Assembly (NCBI GenBank): GCA_033558025.1
Contig: JAUCEF010000016.1
Coordinates: 3,596,001 to 3,660,000 of the forward strand
Direction: 5' to 3'
Source of the DNA: Phytophthora sp. 'mugwort'
Lineage: Eukaryota > Oomycota > Peronosporomycetes > Peronosporales > Peronosporaceae
Length of the DNA stretch: 64,000 bases
Below are positions 11,129-22,809 of the stretch, one piece after another. Positions within the stretch are counted from its first letter, which is position 1. Every line of letters begins with the position of its first letter. The position numbers and the translations under genes were made by a program. Under the pieces are notes generated by a model. That model was not told the origin of the DNA. It searched no databases and saw only the letters and a program-made list of their open reading frames with translations.

Positions 11129-14100
11129 AATACTCTGGAAGAGGCGATCCAAGTCGCCCTCCAAGAGGAGTACAGTCACGGTCAGGCGCGCATGCCGGCG
11201 GCGATGCGGCCACGGGCAGCGACGCCAAGTCGCAGGGACCCAAGCAGGCCAGGTCCCGTGAACTTTGGGCTCGCCGAGCAGCACGATATTCGCTGCTATA
11301 GCTTTGGTAAGCTAGGGCACATGGTACTTGCCTGTCCTGCGGGGGGGGGAGGGGGGGGACGACGGAAGCGTTTCCCTCCCAAGTCCATCGCGCGCAAGTG
11401 TCGCTGGCAAAGATCGCGACCCCATGGGAGGGGAACGCAGGACACCCGTAGGTAGGGGCATGGCGCCCTACAGGGGAAGATCTAAGTCTTCATGAGCGGT
11501 GCGAGGGTGGCGCGCACCACGGAGACTTGGCCCCTGAGAGTCTGTGCACTCTCGAATCGAAGAAGGGCAGTGTAGGGCGGCTAGTAGTACACGTAAGTGT
11601 ACGAGCATATACCCATCCCTTCCGAGTCTTAATTGACTCCGGGACGTCGAAGAACTTCGCACGCCGCCAGACTGTTGCTTTACGAGAAAGCAAAGGCAAC
11701 GGGACAGTGACAGTACAACTGGCCGCCGGAACGGTGATAACCGTTCCCAAGATCCATGTCGATCTAGCTGTGAAGTTCGAGGACTTCGACAGCATGTAGC
11801 TGTTTACTGTGCTAGAGATGGACAAGTATGACTTGAGCCTGGGCATGCCCTGGCTCGAGAAGCCATGAGCCATGGATCGATTGGCGAAACAAAGCCATCG
11901 GGGCCAGCCGGCCCGCAGTTACTGGCAGAGCATTGGTGAGTCCTGTTCCCACCTCTGCCAGGAACTGGGGAGCCCGAAAGGGACGCCGGGGTGCAAGAGC
12001 ATCCAGTGGAATTTTGGGAGCCGCCGACCCATTGAGCGACTCCCTGGAAGCAATGACAGCAGAAGCTTCACCTGGTCGAGCGCGGCAGTACTTGCAGAAT
12101 AGCCCTCGGCCCCCGCCGGAATCTAGCCCGACGGTCAAGGTTTTGAGAGGAGCGATGCCAGGTGACACCGACCAGGTGGGTAGCCAAGGTCCACACCAGG
12201 TCACCTAGACCTTAACCGAAGAAGAAGCGGCGAAAAGCGCTTCTTGTGTGGGTAACCATGTTCCACACGAAGCCCTAGAGGCTTCGGACGCCGTCAATGA
12301 GACGTCTACAGACGTAGGTAACGAGGTACCGCGCCGCGGTCGCCGTCCACGACATAGTCGTCTCCGCAAGTCGAGTCCGAAATCACTTCAGACTTGAGTC
12401 GCTCCAAGCGGCTCAGAATAAAAAAAGCCTGCAAATAGTCGAAGGAAGTAATCACATCCTCGACGGCGAGACCGGACATCGGGTCCAGGCAGGCAGCATC
12501 CAGCTAGAGTCGTTGCCCGAGGTGTCAGAGCTTCGGGACCTCGAAGAGTTGACACCGATAGATTTTCTGGTCACCCTGAAGGCTGGGGAAATCGCGGAGG
12601 TGGTACTCTTGAAAGAAGAGTCCATTCTTGAGGAATTGAATTCTTCATCAGTTATGGACGGGGGCGTCCTGGAGGCATTCTCCTCCTAGCGTGCCTCGCG
12701 TTTGTGTTCTGAGATTATCAAGTCCGAAGGATCCAGTGTATCCTTTGATGAAGGAGTTCGTGGACGTGTTGTCTAAAGATCCACCGTCACAACTCCCACC
12801 GGATCGAGGGATCAGGCACGAGATCAATCTCGTGCCGGGTACAAAGTACTGTGTCACCAGCCAATGGCCACTGCCTAGCGAGAAGTGCGAAGTCGTTAAT
12901 GCCTTCTTCGCCGCAAAGGCCAAGGCAAGCATGGTGCTTAAACCGAAATCCCCGCACTCAACGGCAACCTTCTGCGTTCTGAAGCCGAACGGGAAGTGGC
13001 GTCTGGTTCAGTGCCTTTAAAAAGCTGAACAGCGCGGCGGTGCCGGCCCAGACACCCATTCTGTGAAAGGATGTGTTGTTAAATAACATGGCCGGGCGCG
13101 AGTTATACAGCGCCCTGGATCTGGTGGACGGATACTACCAAATCTTGGTTCGAGAGAGCGACATCCCGCCCATCACAGTGAGCACCCCGAGCCGTATGCT
13201 CTGGGAGTGGCTTATGATGCCACAGGGCCTGTCTAACGCCCCGGTGACGTTCAATCGCCTGGCCATGCAGTTGTTCTGATCACTGCGTGTGTACGCACAG
13301 TCGTACTTCGACGACATCTTCGTCCATAGCCGTGCCGAGAGAGACAAGACGGCTATGGATGTGCATTTGGAGCACCTCCATCGAGAGTTAGAGGTCGTGA
13401 GAGCGAACAAGCTATATGCCAACATTGCAAAGTGCGTCTTCGCGTCGCAAGAGATCAAAATTCTCGGTTGGTTCGTCAGCAACGTCAAGGCCATTTCGGC
13501 TTGGTCAACGCCTAGGCCCCAGAAGGGCCTGAGGAAGTGGCTGGGCTTAGCTAACTACCTCCATAGCTAACTACCTCCATAAGTACAGCGGAGGGTACGC
13601 GGGTCTGGCTGACCCTTGTCGGATCTTCTGAAGAAGGATACCGACTGGCATTGGGGGCGTGAGCACCAGGAAGCCTATGACAAGGTCAAGGGAAGCCTAC
13701 AGAAGGCGCCTGTCCTGGCACTGCCGGACAAGACGAAGCCGTTCAGCGTCGTCTGTGATGCATCCAATTATGCAATCGGGTGTGCATTGCTGCAGAACGA
13801 TGCAGCAGGACGTGAATGAGTGATCTCGTTTCATCCAGGCATCTCAAGGCTGCCGAACGGAACTACCCGTTCATGACAAGGAGCTGCTTGCCATGAAGTA
13901 CGCCCTTGTCAAGCTCCGGGTGCACCTCCTGGACTCACACCCTTTGTGGTCTACACAGATCTCGCATTCTTACGGACGGCGACAAATTCGTCCCATCTGT
14001 CCCAAAGGATGGTGAGGTGGCTGTCCTTCTTCGCGGAATATAACTTCCGCGTCGAGTACAAGCCTGGAAGCACAACGTGCTTACCGATGCGTTGTCACAC

Positions 14101-14816
14101 AGACCGGACTATGAGCTGGCGAACATAAGTCGCGCCACGACCGATCTATATGATCAGATACGCATGGCGTATCGGGGCGACGAAGCCCTGACACCTTTAG
14201 TGCGTTTCCTGGCCTCTGGCAAGGAAGCCAAGGCCGAGTGACTCACGCCACGTCAGAGAGCCCGGCTCCATCGATACGAGTGGGCCGATGGCCTGCTCTA
14301 CTATCGCGTTGAGCCCCATGAACCCCCTCGGGTAGTCCTTCCAAGCGACGAGGATCTCAAGTTTGACATCCTACAGGAGGCGCACGATGCGCCGTCCAGC
14401 GGTCACTTGGGCCGCGAGAAGACCTTCCAATCGGTTTCTCAGTACTTCTGGTGGGACCACATGTACAAGTGAGTTGCACAGTACGTGAGGACATGTGAAA
14501 CATGTCAGCAGGTGAAACCCGCCGGGCACGCCTCGGCTACCTGCCCGTTCCAGCGGACGGCTGGAAGTCGATGAGTCCGAATTTCATCTTCGGATTTCCA
14601 CCGACAGCCACGGAATCACCGGCATATTGGTGTTCGTGTGTCGTCTGAGCAAGATGGTGCGTCTTGCTCCGGTCAAAGGCACAGTGACCGGGGAACAGAC
14701 TGCGAAGCTGTTCCTGGATGGCGTTTTCCGCCATCATGGTCTGCCGGAGACAATTGTCTCGGATCGTGACCCGCGGTTCAACAGGATTTGTGTGCGGCTA
14801 GGTGCGTGCTCTTGGT
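11129..14816 (+). pseudogene. Right part of the outer gypsy element: gag end, protease, RT, RNase H, integrase
   Basis: The reading resumes the gag broken at 3320 (NTLEEAIQVALQEEY). Next comes a zinc knuckle missing its second Cys (CYSFGKLGHMVLAC, about 11290), then a protease with DSG (LIDSGTSKNFARR) ending in LSLGMPWLEKP. RT follows (YSALDLVDGYYQIL at about 13100, YFDDIFVHSR at about 13303), then KLYANIAKCVFASQE, RNase H (FSVVCDASNYAIGCALLQ, about 13740) and integrase (SGHLGREKTF, YVRTCETCQQ, ETIVSDRDPRFN up to about 14780). Stops or frame changes occur near 11797, 13018, 13279, 13568, 13818, 14100 and 14470. The pol ends abruptly near 14816 without a matching LTR. Confidence 0.85.
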
Positions 14817-14879
14817 ACCGCATCACACCCCCCTCAAGGAGTTCGCGAGCTAGCGAGAGAACCCAGAGATGCGGCCGGG

Positions 14880-17583
14880 ACTTCGACGTGTGGGGCTATT
14901 CTTCGGTAATGCCCTCACACTTTGTCTCCTTCCGCGAGACTGAGGCCGTGTTCTGGAAGTGGGCAGTTACGCGCTGCTCACGAGGACAACTCAAGGTTCT
15001 CCGACGGGACCTCACGTTGGGGGACATCCTCGACCTCCGAGATCTTCGCATTGAGTTTGCATATGTGGCAGGCAAACGACATATCTATAACGAATTGCAG
15101 AAGCATCCTGCTTTTAGCGCTCATGATGGGCGCGGATATGGTCTGGTTTTACGGCCACACCCCGTTCGGGCAAGAAATCTCGAACTACTTTCGAAGCTGT
15201 CGCCATCACTGTTCCCAGATCGTGACAGCCTTCGGGTAGCCAACCTGGAGCCGTTCAATCGGCTCCCAGGAGCTCTCAGCCTCTGAGTACCCCTACCACT
15301 AACGCGGTGCTGGCGCTCCCCGTGAACACGCCTCTCCTGGGGCTCACGCTCCACGTGATAGTGGATCTTCCCATTGCGGCTGAGAAGAGGCAGCGGAGCC
15401 CTCGAACGAGAGTATGAGCCACGCCCCTACTGTCCGACCCAGGGCCTGGTGTGTCGCCTTCGGCTCCACCTCGAGCCGTTGCGGAATCCGCTCTTTGTCA
15501 GCGAGTCCTTGCGCTGGAGATTGCGCTTGGCGTCGGTGAGGGCGGGCTTGCAGCCACCGAGACTGGGAACGCTGGGATCCTTGGGTCGGTCCCATGACAG
15601 CTTGAGTCGTCTGACAAGCGACTTGTCGGCCCTTGAAGATCGGGTCGTCCATCGGACCCCTGACGTTCAAAGAAACGAAGGTTTTCAAAGAAATATCTAT
15701 GTAAATCTTACTTTCTTTCCTATGCATTTACTTTTAGGTTTAGCAGGTACGCCTGCCGATTTCCGTGGGCAATTCATTCCGATGTCTGGATTCCCTTAGC
15801 GCGTCCGTGGACCGTGTCCAGACGGAGATGCAACTCCTTCGGGGCCTCCTGCAGTCTGTGCCTCAGGAGGGAGCGACTCCTGCATACTCCCAGCCTTACC
15901 GCTATGGCTCATACGCGTCGTACGTAGCCGAAGACCCTATGTATGGAGCCCCTTCCGTGGTCTCGCAAGGAACCTGGCCTTCTGGCACTCTCAGGCGGTG
16001 AAGACGCAGCCTCGGTTCCAGGATCTGGTCTCGCTTTCGCGTGCATAGCCTGCGGGGCTGCCGGGCTCTGCGGATCATGATACCGCTTCAGACGACCCAC
16101 GTAGAACGTCGATTAGGTCGTCATCGACTTTGGCAGATCGACGGTGTACGCCGCACCATGTCTGGCCAGGACCGCGGAGGGTCCGATGAAGCGGTGCTTG
16201 AAATTGTTGCTTCCTATGGAAATTATAGTGGCTAGTGGTAGGTTCCTAGTGTCCAGTAGGATTAACCCCCTCACATTAAACACGATTAAGTTTCCTCTTC
16301 CATTCTTGTCCGAGTACTCCTTTTGTTTGTCCTGTGCCTCGGTCATGGCATCGTGAATACGGCTGATTACGTTCAGCGTGGTGTCTATAAAGACTCCAAA
16401 TGTTTCTACAAGGAAAACGGTCTCATGTCCGAACCCCGGGAGGAAAGCGCTTTCCGAACTTCTTCCCACTTAGAACCGAAGACGGGGTGCGCCCTCATAA
16501 CGTGAGCGGCACTCCGCTTTGTTGAGTGCAAACTCAACTACCGGCAGGCGTTCTGATCAAGTGCGAGGAGCTTCCGCATAGTTACTGCGTAGAGTGTCCT
16601 CAACCACTCGGTTGACACGTTCCGACTGACCATCCGTTTGAGAATGATCGGCATTGCGACACGTGCAGCCTAGTTCCAAGTAGCTGGAACAGCGTTAGCC
16701 CGGGCGCTCTTCTAAGGGTGCTTACGAACGCCACCTGGTGGCCAAGCACTTCTGGCCACCAGGTGGCGTTCGTAAGCACCCTTGGAAGAGCGCCCGCCGA
16801 GGAGCATCCGAGGTGTCGCGGGCTGATCCAAGTAACCATCAGCTCCGTCGTACGCGTCTGGAGGGAAGTACCTTGGAGCGTAAGGCTGTCCCCATGGCGA
16901 GGAGACGAATACTCCTTCGCAGGTGACTGGGTCGCCAGGACGCGCACTCCCTTCCGACGGGCAGCCTGGTATCCCAACTGCTGCCCATCGCGACCGTTCG
17001 AGATCCCTTGGCCCTCTCCTCCTCGTCGGAGGATCAGCTAAAGAGGCCATTCCCAGTATTACAACTGATGGTCCCCAGCTCCACACGGAGTGGAGACCGG
17101 GAAGCAGCCCGTCTCTTATGGCTGAATTCCGAGGCTGCTGCTGCCTTTACAGCCTTGATGCGGGCAGAGGCCTCAGCGAGCATCATTCTTTACCTGAGGA
17201 CGAGGTTTCTCTTCGTCCTCCTTGGGTAAGCCAACAGGACTCCCCTGACGTTCAGGAATCTTGGGCGTGTTGCCATCGTGGTCATACCGGCTGGTACGCG
17301 ACCCGAGCGAGGCACACTGACTCGGGTCATCGTCAAACCCCTTGATGAGCTTGGTCCCGAGGTCATTGTCGCCACATGCCATTGGAGACTTGTCCGAGGC
17401 CTCCTCGTAGTGAACAAGGAGCTCAGGGACCTCCACAGGCAGCTCGAGCACCTTGGACGGCACCTTGGTAAATCCCTTCGAAGCGGAGTCGTTGCCAGAT
17501 GGCTTAGAACTCTTATCCTGCTATTTGGGAGCAACAGGCTTAGCAGGCGCTTTCTCACCGCTGCTAGACCGAGTCTTGGTCAT
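14880..17583 (-). mobile_element. Third gypsy-type remnant, internally deleted
   Basis: On the minus strand an ATG at 17583 opens a lysine- and serine-rich gag-like reading (MTKTRSSSGEKAPAK, stop after about 20 residues, then VPSKVLELPVEVPELLVHY). It continues in other frames to SPWGQPYAPRYFPPDAYDG near 16850. From 16469 down, an integrase C-terminal linker (RIHDAMTEAQDKQKEYSDKN, VGRLKRYHDPQSPAAPQ) follows, and a damaged chromodomain starts at YHVERE (about 15355). RT and the integrase core are missing. On the plus strand 15765-16001 is a short coil-like ORF (LDSLSASVDRVQTEMQLL), placed as the antisense ORF is in the 3321-11128 element. No LTRs were seen. Confidence 0.5.
16701..16796. repeat. 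Hairpin with 44-base arms and 8-base loop
   Basis: 16701-16744 and 16753-16796 are reverse complements with a single mismatch (CTTCTAAGG against CTTCCAAGG), separated by AGCACTTC. It lies within the gag-like remnant. Confidence 0.9.
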
Positions 17584-17844
17584 GTTTCAGCCGACGTGGA
17601 GGCCGATAAGATGAGAACATGTGTAAGAAGTTCAAACGGAAATGAGCCAGCAGCGGAAACCAACCACAGCGAAGTCGATGTCTTTCGAGTTGGCGAGTGA
17701 AAGGCGGCGACTTCCTTTCACTCGTCCTGAATGGTCAGTAAACCGGACCTAAGTGGGGGGAAGAGGGGGGGGTGCATTAAGAATCATCTTGTCCTACTCT
17801 TTTGGTGTGAAGAGTACGCCCAACAACTTGCGGTTACTTTGACC

Positions 17845-18490
17845 AAATCACTCCTCAATCTCGAAGTAGCGATCCAGCACTATAAACGTACTGCTCAAGC
17901 GTGTATTGTTATTCAGCAGGGCATTGATGTCCCCGCTTAACGCAGCGCGTGGCGTTTTTTTATAGTACTGAACCGCGTCATTAGGCTTTGTACTTTTCGA
18001 ATGACCTCTTGATTCTCCTCCGGTTCTAGGAGCCATTTCATAGCAAGCTGCAGGCGATGGCTGGCAGAGCTGATCATCGGCGCACTCGTTCTCGACGAGA
18101 GGGCTCCATTCACGGAAGCATGGTCACAAACGTAGAGCGTGAGTTGTCCTACATTAAGGCTGTGTACGCCCTTATGTAGTCAAGCAGGTCGTTGAATGAG
18201 TCGGTGCCCATATCTCCTTATCGTTGTACCAGCGTCTGCAACTGTTTCCAGATATCGTAGATCACGCCGGAATCGTTGAAATATGCCTTAAGTCTGTTCT
18301 CATGCACACTGAGCAGCTCTTGAAGTCTCTTACCCCACATCCTACAATGTATTTTGGCATCTCTTCAGATGCGTGGTTTCCGCTTGAACTTCGACGCTGT
18401 ATGACTGCAACAAATTTTACGATAGCATCCGCCGGACCATGTACAGTGAAGGCGCATGCGAGAGCTGCATTCGGTTTTCTTTGCACGGTC
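17845..18490 (-). pseudogene. Possible hAT-type transposase remnant
   Basis: Minus-strand fragments NNNTRLSSTFIVLDRYFEIE (about 17850-17910) and, further upstream, LKAYFNDSGVIYDIWKQLQ (about 18230-18290) resemble the middle of hAT transposases (an ...TRWSST...RYFEI type motif). They are in different frames and separated by stops. The assignment is tentative. The flanking stretches 17590-17840 and 18500-19100 hold nothing I recognise. Confidence 0.3.
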
Positions 18491-19114
18491 TGAAGTTGTT
18501 TTTAGCTTCCTGTGTCGCCTGAATACCCACTACTCTGTCTCACCCAAGGTGCATGAAAAAGGTGTTTTCAAGATCTTAGAATAGGTGTTACCCTTTCGGC
18601 CTTCTTCGTAGCACACCGCCTATATAAGAGAGGCCTGCTAATATTGAAACGAAAAGTTATATTACCGGTACGTGTTCATTTTCAAAATCTAAAATAGCGG
18701 GAGGGTTTACGATGCTAGCTCCAAGAGAAAAAACACGCCTGGAGTAGCGTGATTAACAACCAGGATAAGTCTCATCACCATCGATCAACCTGCGATCTTA
18801 GCATTCTTGGACAGCCGCTTTATCGCCTGGCTCCTGGAATCCCAACCAAGCTGCGACCCTGTAAACTGCAGTTAAAGGGTTTGTACCAAACCTTTACGCT
18901 TGGTACTATTCGGAGCCGATGCACTTCCGATGAGGCCAATGTCCCATCTCGAAGTGGCTCCTTGCGTGCGTGAAACGCAGCACTGCGTTATCAAGTTTAA
19001 TCGTGCTAATACATGTACGGCGAACAACGTGGACCGACGTGAGCCCACTGCCTCGTTGTGTTTGTGGCTGATGGAAGCCTTAGCCCGGGGCTGTTACTCT
19101 GCGCTGCACTGAGT

Positions 19115-19140
19115 CTCCATTCACTTATCAATTTCCCAAC
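19115..19140 (+). promoter_or_regulatory. Oomycete-type core promoter of the GH3 gene
   Basis: CTCCATTCACTTATCAATTTCCC carries an initiator-like CCATTC followed about ten bases later by CAATTTCCC, the flanking element known from oomycete promoters. It ends about 48 bases before the ATG at 19188 and supports that start. Confidence 0.65.
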
Positions 19141-19187
19141 TGCACCGCAGTACTTCGCCGATAACGTAATCGCTCCGAGTCAAGTCA

Positions 19188-21515
19188 ATGCTTCAGTCCT
19201 GGTTGACCGTTGTTTGCTCCGCGGCAGTACTTGCGTCCGTAATTACCGCTGGTGATCACTATGATGCCCAAGCTCAAGCCATTGTGGACGGCTTCTCGGC
19301 GGAGCAACTGCTGGGTCAGATGACCCAGCTTACTCTGGGCACCGTCATGAATGATACCACACGAACGTTGAACGAGACCGCAGTGCGTTCATTTGCCAAG
19401 CAGCACGTCGGTTCATACCTTAACACGTACTGGGATGGTCCAGTCAATGGCAGCTACGGCTACAACGCGTCCGAGTTTCGCTCCCTTATCCAGCGCATCC
19501 AAGAGATCTCTATGGAAGAGAACGGAGGTCACCCGATCATCTACGGCATCGATTCCGTCCACGGCGCCAACTACATCGACGGGTCTGTGCTGATGCCTCA
19601 CCAGATTAACAGCTGAGCTAGCTTCAACCCCGATCTGGTCTACGAGGTGGGCCGCATCACGGCTCGCGACACCGAGGCCGCAGGGATCTCTTGGATTTTC
19701 GGACCCATCCTGGACATCTCGCAGAATACAATGTGGGCTCGCACCTATGAGACGTTCGGCGAAGACCCGTACTTGGCTTCTGTCATGGGTGCTGCTATCG
19801 TCCGTGGACTGCAGAGTTACAACCAGACAGCTGTCTGCATCAAGCACTTCATTGGATATTCCAAAACGCCCACCGGACATGATAGAGACAACGTGAACAT
19901 GCCGGATTTTGACTTGCTAAATTACTTCCTGCCGCCGTTTAAGGCGGCGATGGAAGCCGGTGCGCTGTCTACGATGGAGAACTACATTTCACTCAACGGC
20001 GACCCCGTTATCTCCAGCTCGAGGATTCTGAACGATCTTCTGCGATCGGATCTCGGATTTAACGGTGTGCTGCTCTCGGACTGGAACGAGATCTACAACC
20101 TCCACGACTTTCATCGTGTGTCGGCCACACGTAAGGAGGCTGTTTCGACGTCTCTGATGCAGACGTCGATCGACATGAGTATGGTCGCTGCGGACACGGA
20201 CTTCATCGAGTACGGTCTGAATATGCTCAAGGAGAACCCCGACCAGGAAGCCCGACTACGTGAGTCGGCTAAGCGTGTCGTCAAGCTCAAGATCCAGCTC
20301 GGACTGTACGACAACCCGGTGCCAGGCAAGATGTACGTGTCGATGGTGGGCAATGACAAGGACAAGGAAACTGCGTTGGAGATGGCACGCGAATCCATCG
20401 TGCTGCTGAAGAACGACAAAGATGTATTGCCATTGCCAAAGAGCGCGTCGGTGTTCCTCACGGGTCACTCGGCAGACAACATTGGCTATCAGTGTGGTGG
20501 CTGGACGCTCACTTGGCAGGGTTATTCTGGCAACGAAATGTTTAAGAATGGTATTTCGGTTCGCAAAGGCATTGAAAACCTGGTTGGGAACGACTCTTTC
20601 ACTTACTTTAATGAACTTCTGGTAAATGGGTCAATCTCGGATGCAAACCTTGCCAAGGCCGTGGAGCTTGCCAGCCAACATGAGTACACTATTGCAGCCA
20701 TCGGTGAACCCAACTACACTGAGAAGCCTGGTGATATCGACGGCCCGGCCCTCCCTGAAGGCCAAGAAAAATTCATCGAGGCGCTGGCAGCCACGGGTAC
20801 CAAGGTCATCGTCATCTTGTTTGAGGGACGTCCACGTCTGCTTGGCTCTATCCCCGACAATGCTGCTGCCATTATTGACGGCATGCTGCCCTGTGAACTT
20901 GGCGGTCAGGCAATGGCCGAGATTCTCTACGGAGATGTGAATCCGAGCGGCAAGCTCCCGATCACCTACCCGAAGGACCCGGCCAATACTGCCATCCCAT
21001 ACAATCACCGCGTCACTACGCGTTGTATGTGGGACAACTGCTGGATGCAATGGGACTTTGGTGCTGGTCTCAGCTACACCCAGTTCAATTACTCCGCCGT
21101 CACGCTGGACAGGACGACTATTGCCAATGCTGACGACTCACTCACTGCCACCGTTACCGTCACGAACACCGGTTCGCGTACCGGTAAGGAGACAGTCATG
21201 CTGTTCCTCATTCAGCCGTTCCGCAAGACGGTGCCGGAGATGAAGATGCTCAAGAAGTTCAAGAAGATTGAGCTGCAGGCGGGGGAGTCCATGGACGTGT
21301 CGTTCTCTCTATCCTACGAGGACTGGGGCGTGTACGACCCGAAAATCGGTAGCGGTCTCAAGCGTATCATGGAGGACAGCAAGTACATTGTGGCCGTGAA
21401 GCCGGATACGTGGTGCGACGTGTACGGTGACAACATCACGAATCCCTTGTGCGCGGAGCTCACAATCGACACGAGCAGCGGTGCGGGAACCATCAGCGTA
21501 GGCGTCCAGTTCTAG
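19188..21515 (+). pseudogene. Secreted GH3 beta-glucosidase with one in-frame stop
   Basis: This would be a 775-residue glycoside hydrolase family 3 enzyme that releases glucose from beta-glucans outside the cell. The ATG at 19188 begins a signal peptide (MLQSWLTVVCSAAVLASVITA). Conserved GH3 features follow: GIDSVHGANY, FGPILDIS, FGEDPYL, KHFIGYS (about residue 220), and the nucleophile region GVLLSDWNE with Asp near residue 298. The second domain has ARESIVLLKND and VILFEGRPRLLG, and a C-terminal fibronectin-like part has VTVTNTGSRTGKETVMLF. The frame is open throughout except for TGA at 19614-19616 (HQINS-stop-ASFNPDLVYE), where related enzymes usually have a small residue; GGA to TGA would explain it. 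Everything after the stop stays in frame and looks well preserved. It is therefore either a very young pseudogene, a readthrough gene, or a base-call error. Confidence 0.9.
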
Positions 21516-21799
21516 AAAACGAATGAACCATTCACGGCTTCAGGTGTAAATGCGAAATTATAACATGATGCCTTTCGGCCTTGTGGCCTTGTCCACAATC
21601 ACGCACATTCGGCTTCACGTAGGAGCAGGCCACTTTAGTAGCGGGAATTCCCACTCTCTACCGATATTAAGCTAATGGCGGTATGAAAGGCGCTTTAGAA
21701 AAGGTAAGGTAAGGGAATGACGGACGTATAGTCAAACTAAGCTAAATGTATTGAAGTAATTGCATCAATGGAACGCGGTAGGTCATTTCTGCAGTACCA

Positions 21800-22147
21800 C
21801 ACCTAATAATAAGATTAAATCACTAATTCGATTAACTACCATAGCTTTTATAGCTGCTTTATTCGCTTGTAAACGTGTAAACCAAAAAATAATTTATAAA
21901 TATGAACAAAAACCAACACCTTCCCATCCAACAAACATTTGCATTAAAAATATCACCTGTAACTAATATAATCATAAAAAAGTAAATAACGATAAATATG
22001 ACATAAATCTAGATAAATGTGGATCATGATCCATATATTTAGAAGAATATAAATGAACTAAAGTTGAAATACTTGTTACAACAATCAACATTATCATAGT
22101 TAAACTATCAAATAAAAAACATCAATTACAATTAAATAAACCAAACC
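21800..22147 (-). pseudogene. nad5: Nuclear insertion of mitochondrial DNA: nad5 fragment
   Basis: The minus strand of this AT-rich block encodes a clear piece of NADH dehydrogenase subunit 5: [50 protein letters not shown] and [19 protein letters not shown] in order, with no gaps between. It is broken by a TGA (about 22120), a one-base insertion near 21940 (just after LVTGD) and a TAA (about 21890), so it is not expressed as a protein. Base composition changes sharply at both edges: GC-normal DNA to the left near 21800 and a hAT remnant starting at 22148. The subunit belongs to respiratory complex I and is encoded in the mitochondrial genome of oomycetes, so this is a NUMT. Confidence 0.92.
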
Positions 22148-22803
22148 TCATGTTACCTGATATTCATTCTCTCGAACTGCAAGTGCGGAAATCAAATCGA
22201 GTTGTTTGGCGTGCAGAATACATTCCAGTGAGAAATCTGTTAATAACTGGTGGTAGTCATTCCTCTCCCAGCCGATTATCGAGAAGTCTGACTCCACCGT
22301 CGCGGTGTTTGGGAACAGGGTTGCTAATACCCCGCAAACTCTTATAGCGTCGAAAACCGCCCACCAACAAGCGTCCACCCTGCGCTAAACCCGGTGTGTT
22401 CATCGGAACACGTATTCAAGGCTTCACGTAGGTCGCTGTCCCACCGGACAGCATGGATAAGCTCCGGATGCTCAGTCTCAATTGCTTCGATACGTTCCGT
22501 CGGCCAACCAGCGTCAACAAGACGATGCATGTGTTCTCTGATGAACCCAGACAGCGCTGATGTGCGTGTTTTATCCAGCGTGTGGGGCATAACCGGCGGT
22601 CGTTCCATGTCATCGACTTCATTGAGGGAGTTGCGGGCCGCAACAATGCTTGCTATACCGACCAATAGCCCAACACATAACCCAGCCACCGAGCGAGCAC
22701 ACTCAATTATCTCTTCTTGCGATAATGACTGAAGTATGTCGATAACAAAAGTTTCACGATCGTTAATGAAGTTGAGTGCATCCGATATATTCACACTGTA
22801 CAC
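22148..22803 (-). pseudogene. hAT-like transposase C-terminal remnant
   Basis: The ORF 22342-22803 (MYSVNISDALNFINDRETF ... FSAGWTLVGG) runs by a frame change near 22370 into 22148-22378. The second part contains ATLFPNTATVESDFSIIG and LECILHAKQ. A terminal motif of this kind (…P.…A..ES.FS) resembles the hAT dimerisation region, as in many oomycete BED/hAT-derived genes. The end (NEYQVT) abuts the nad5 insertion at 22147. It looks dead. Confidence 0.5.
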
Positions 22804-22809
22804 CCCCTT

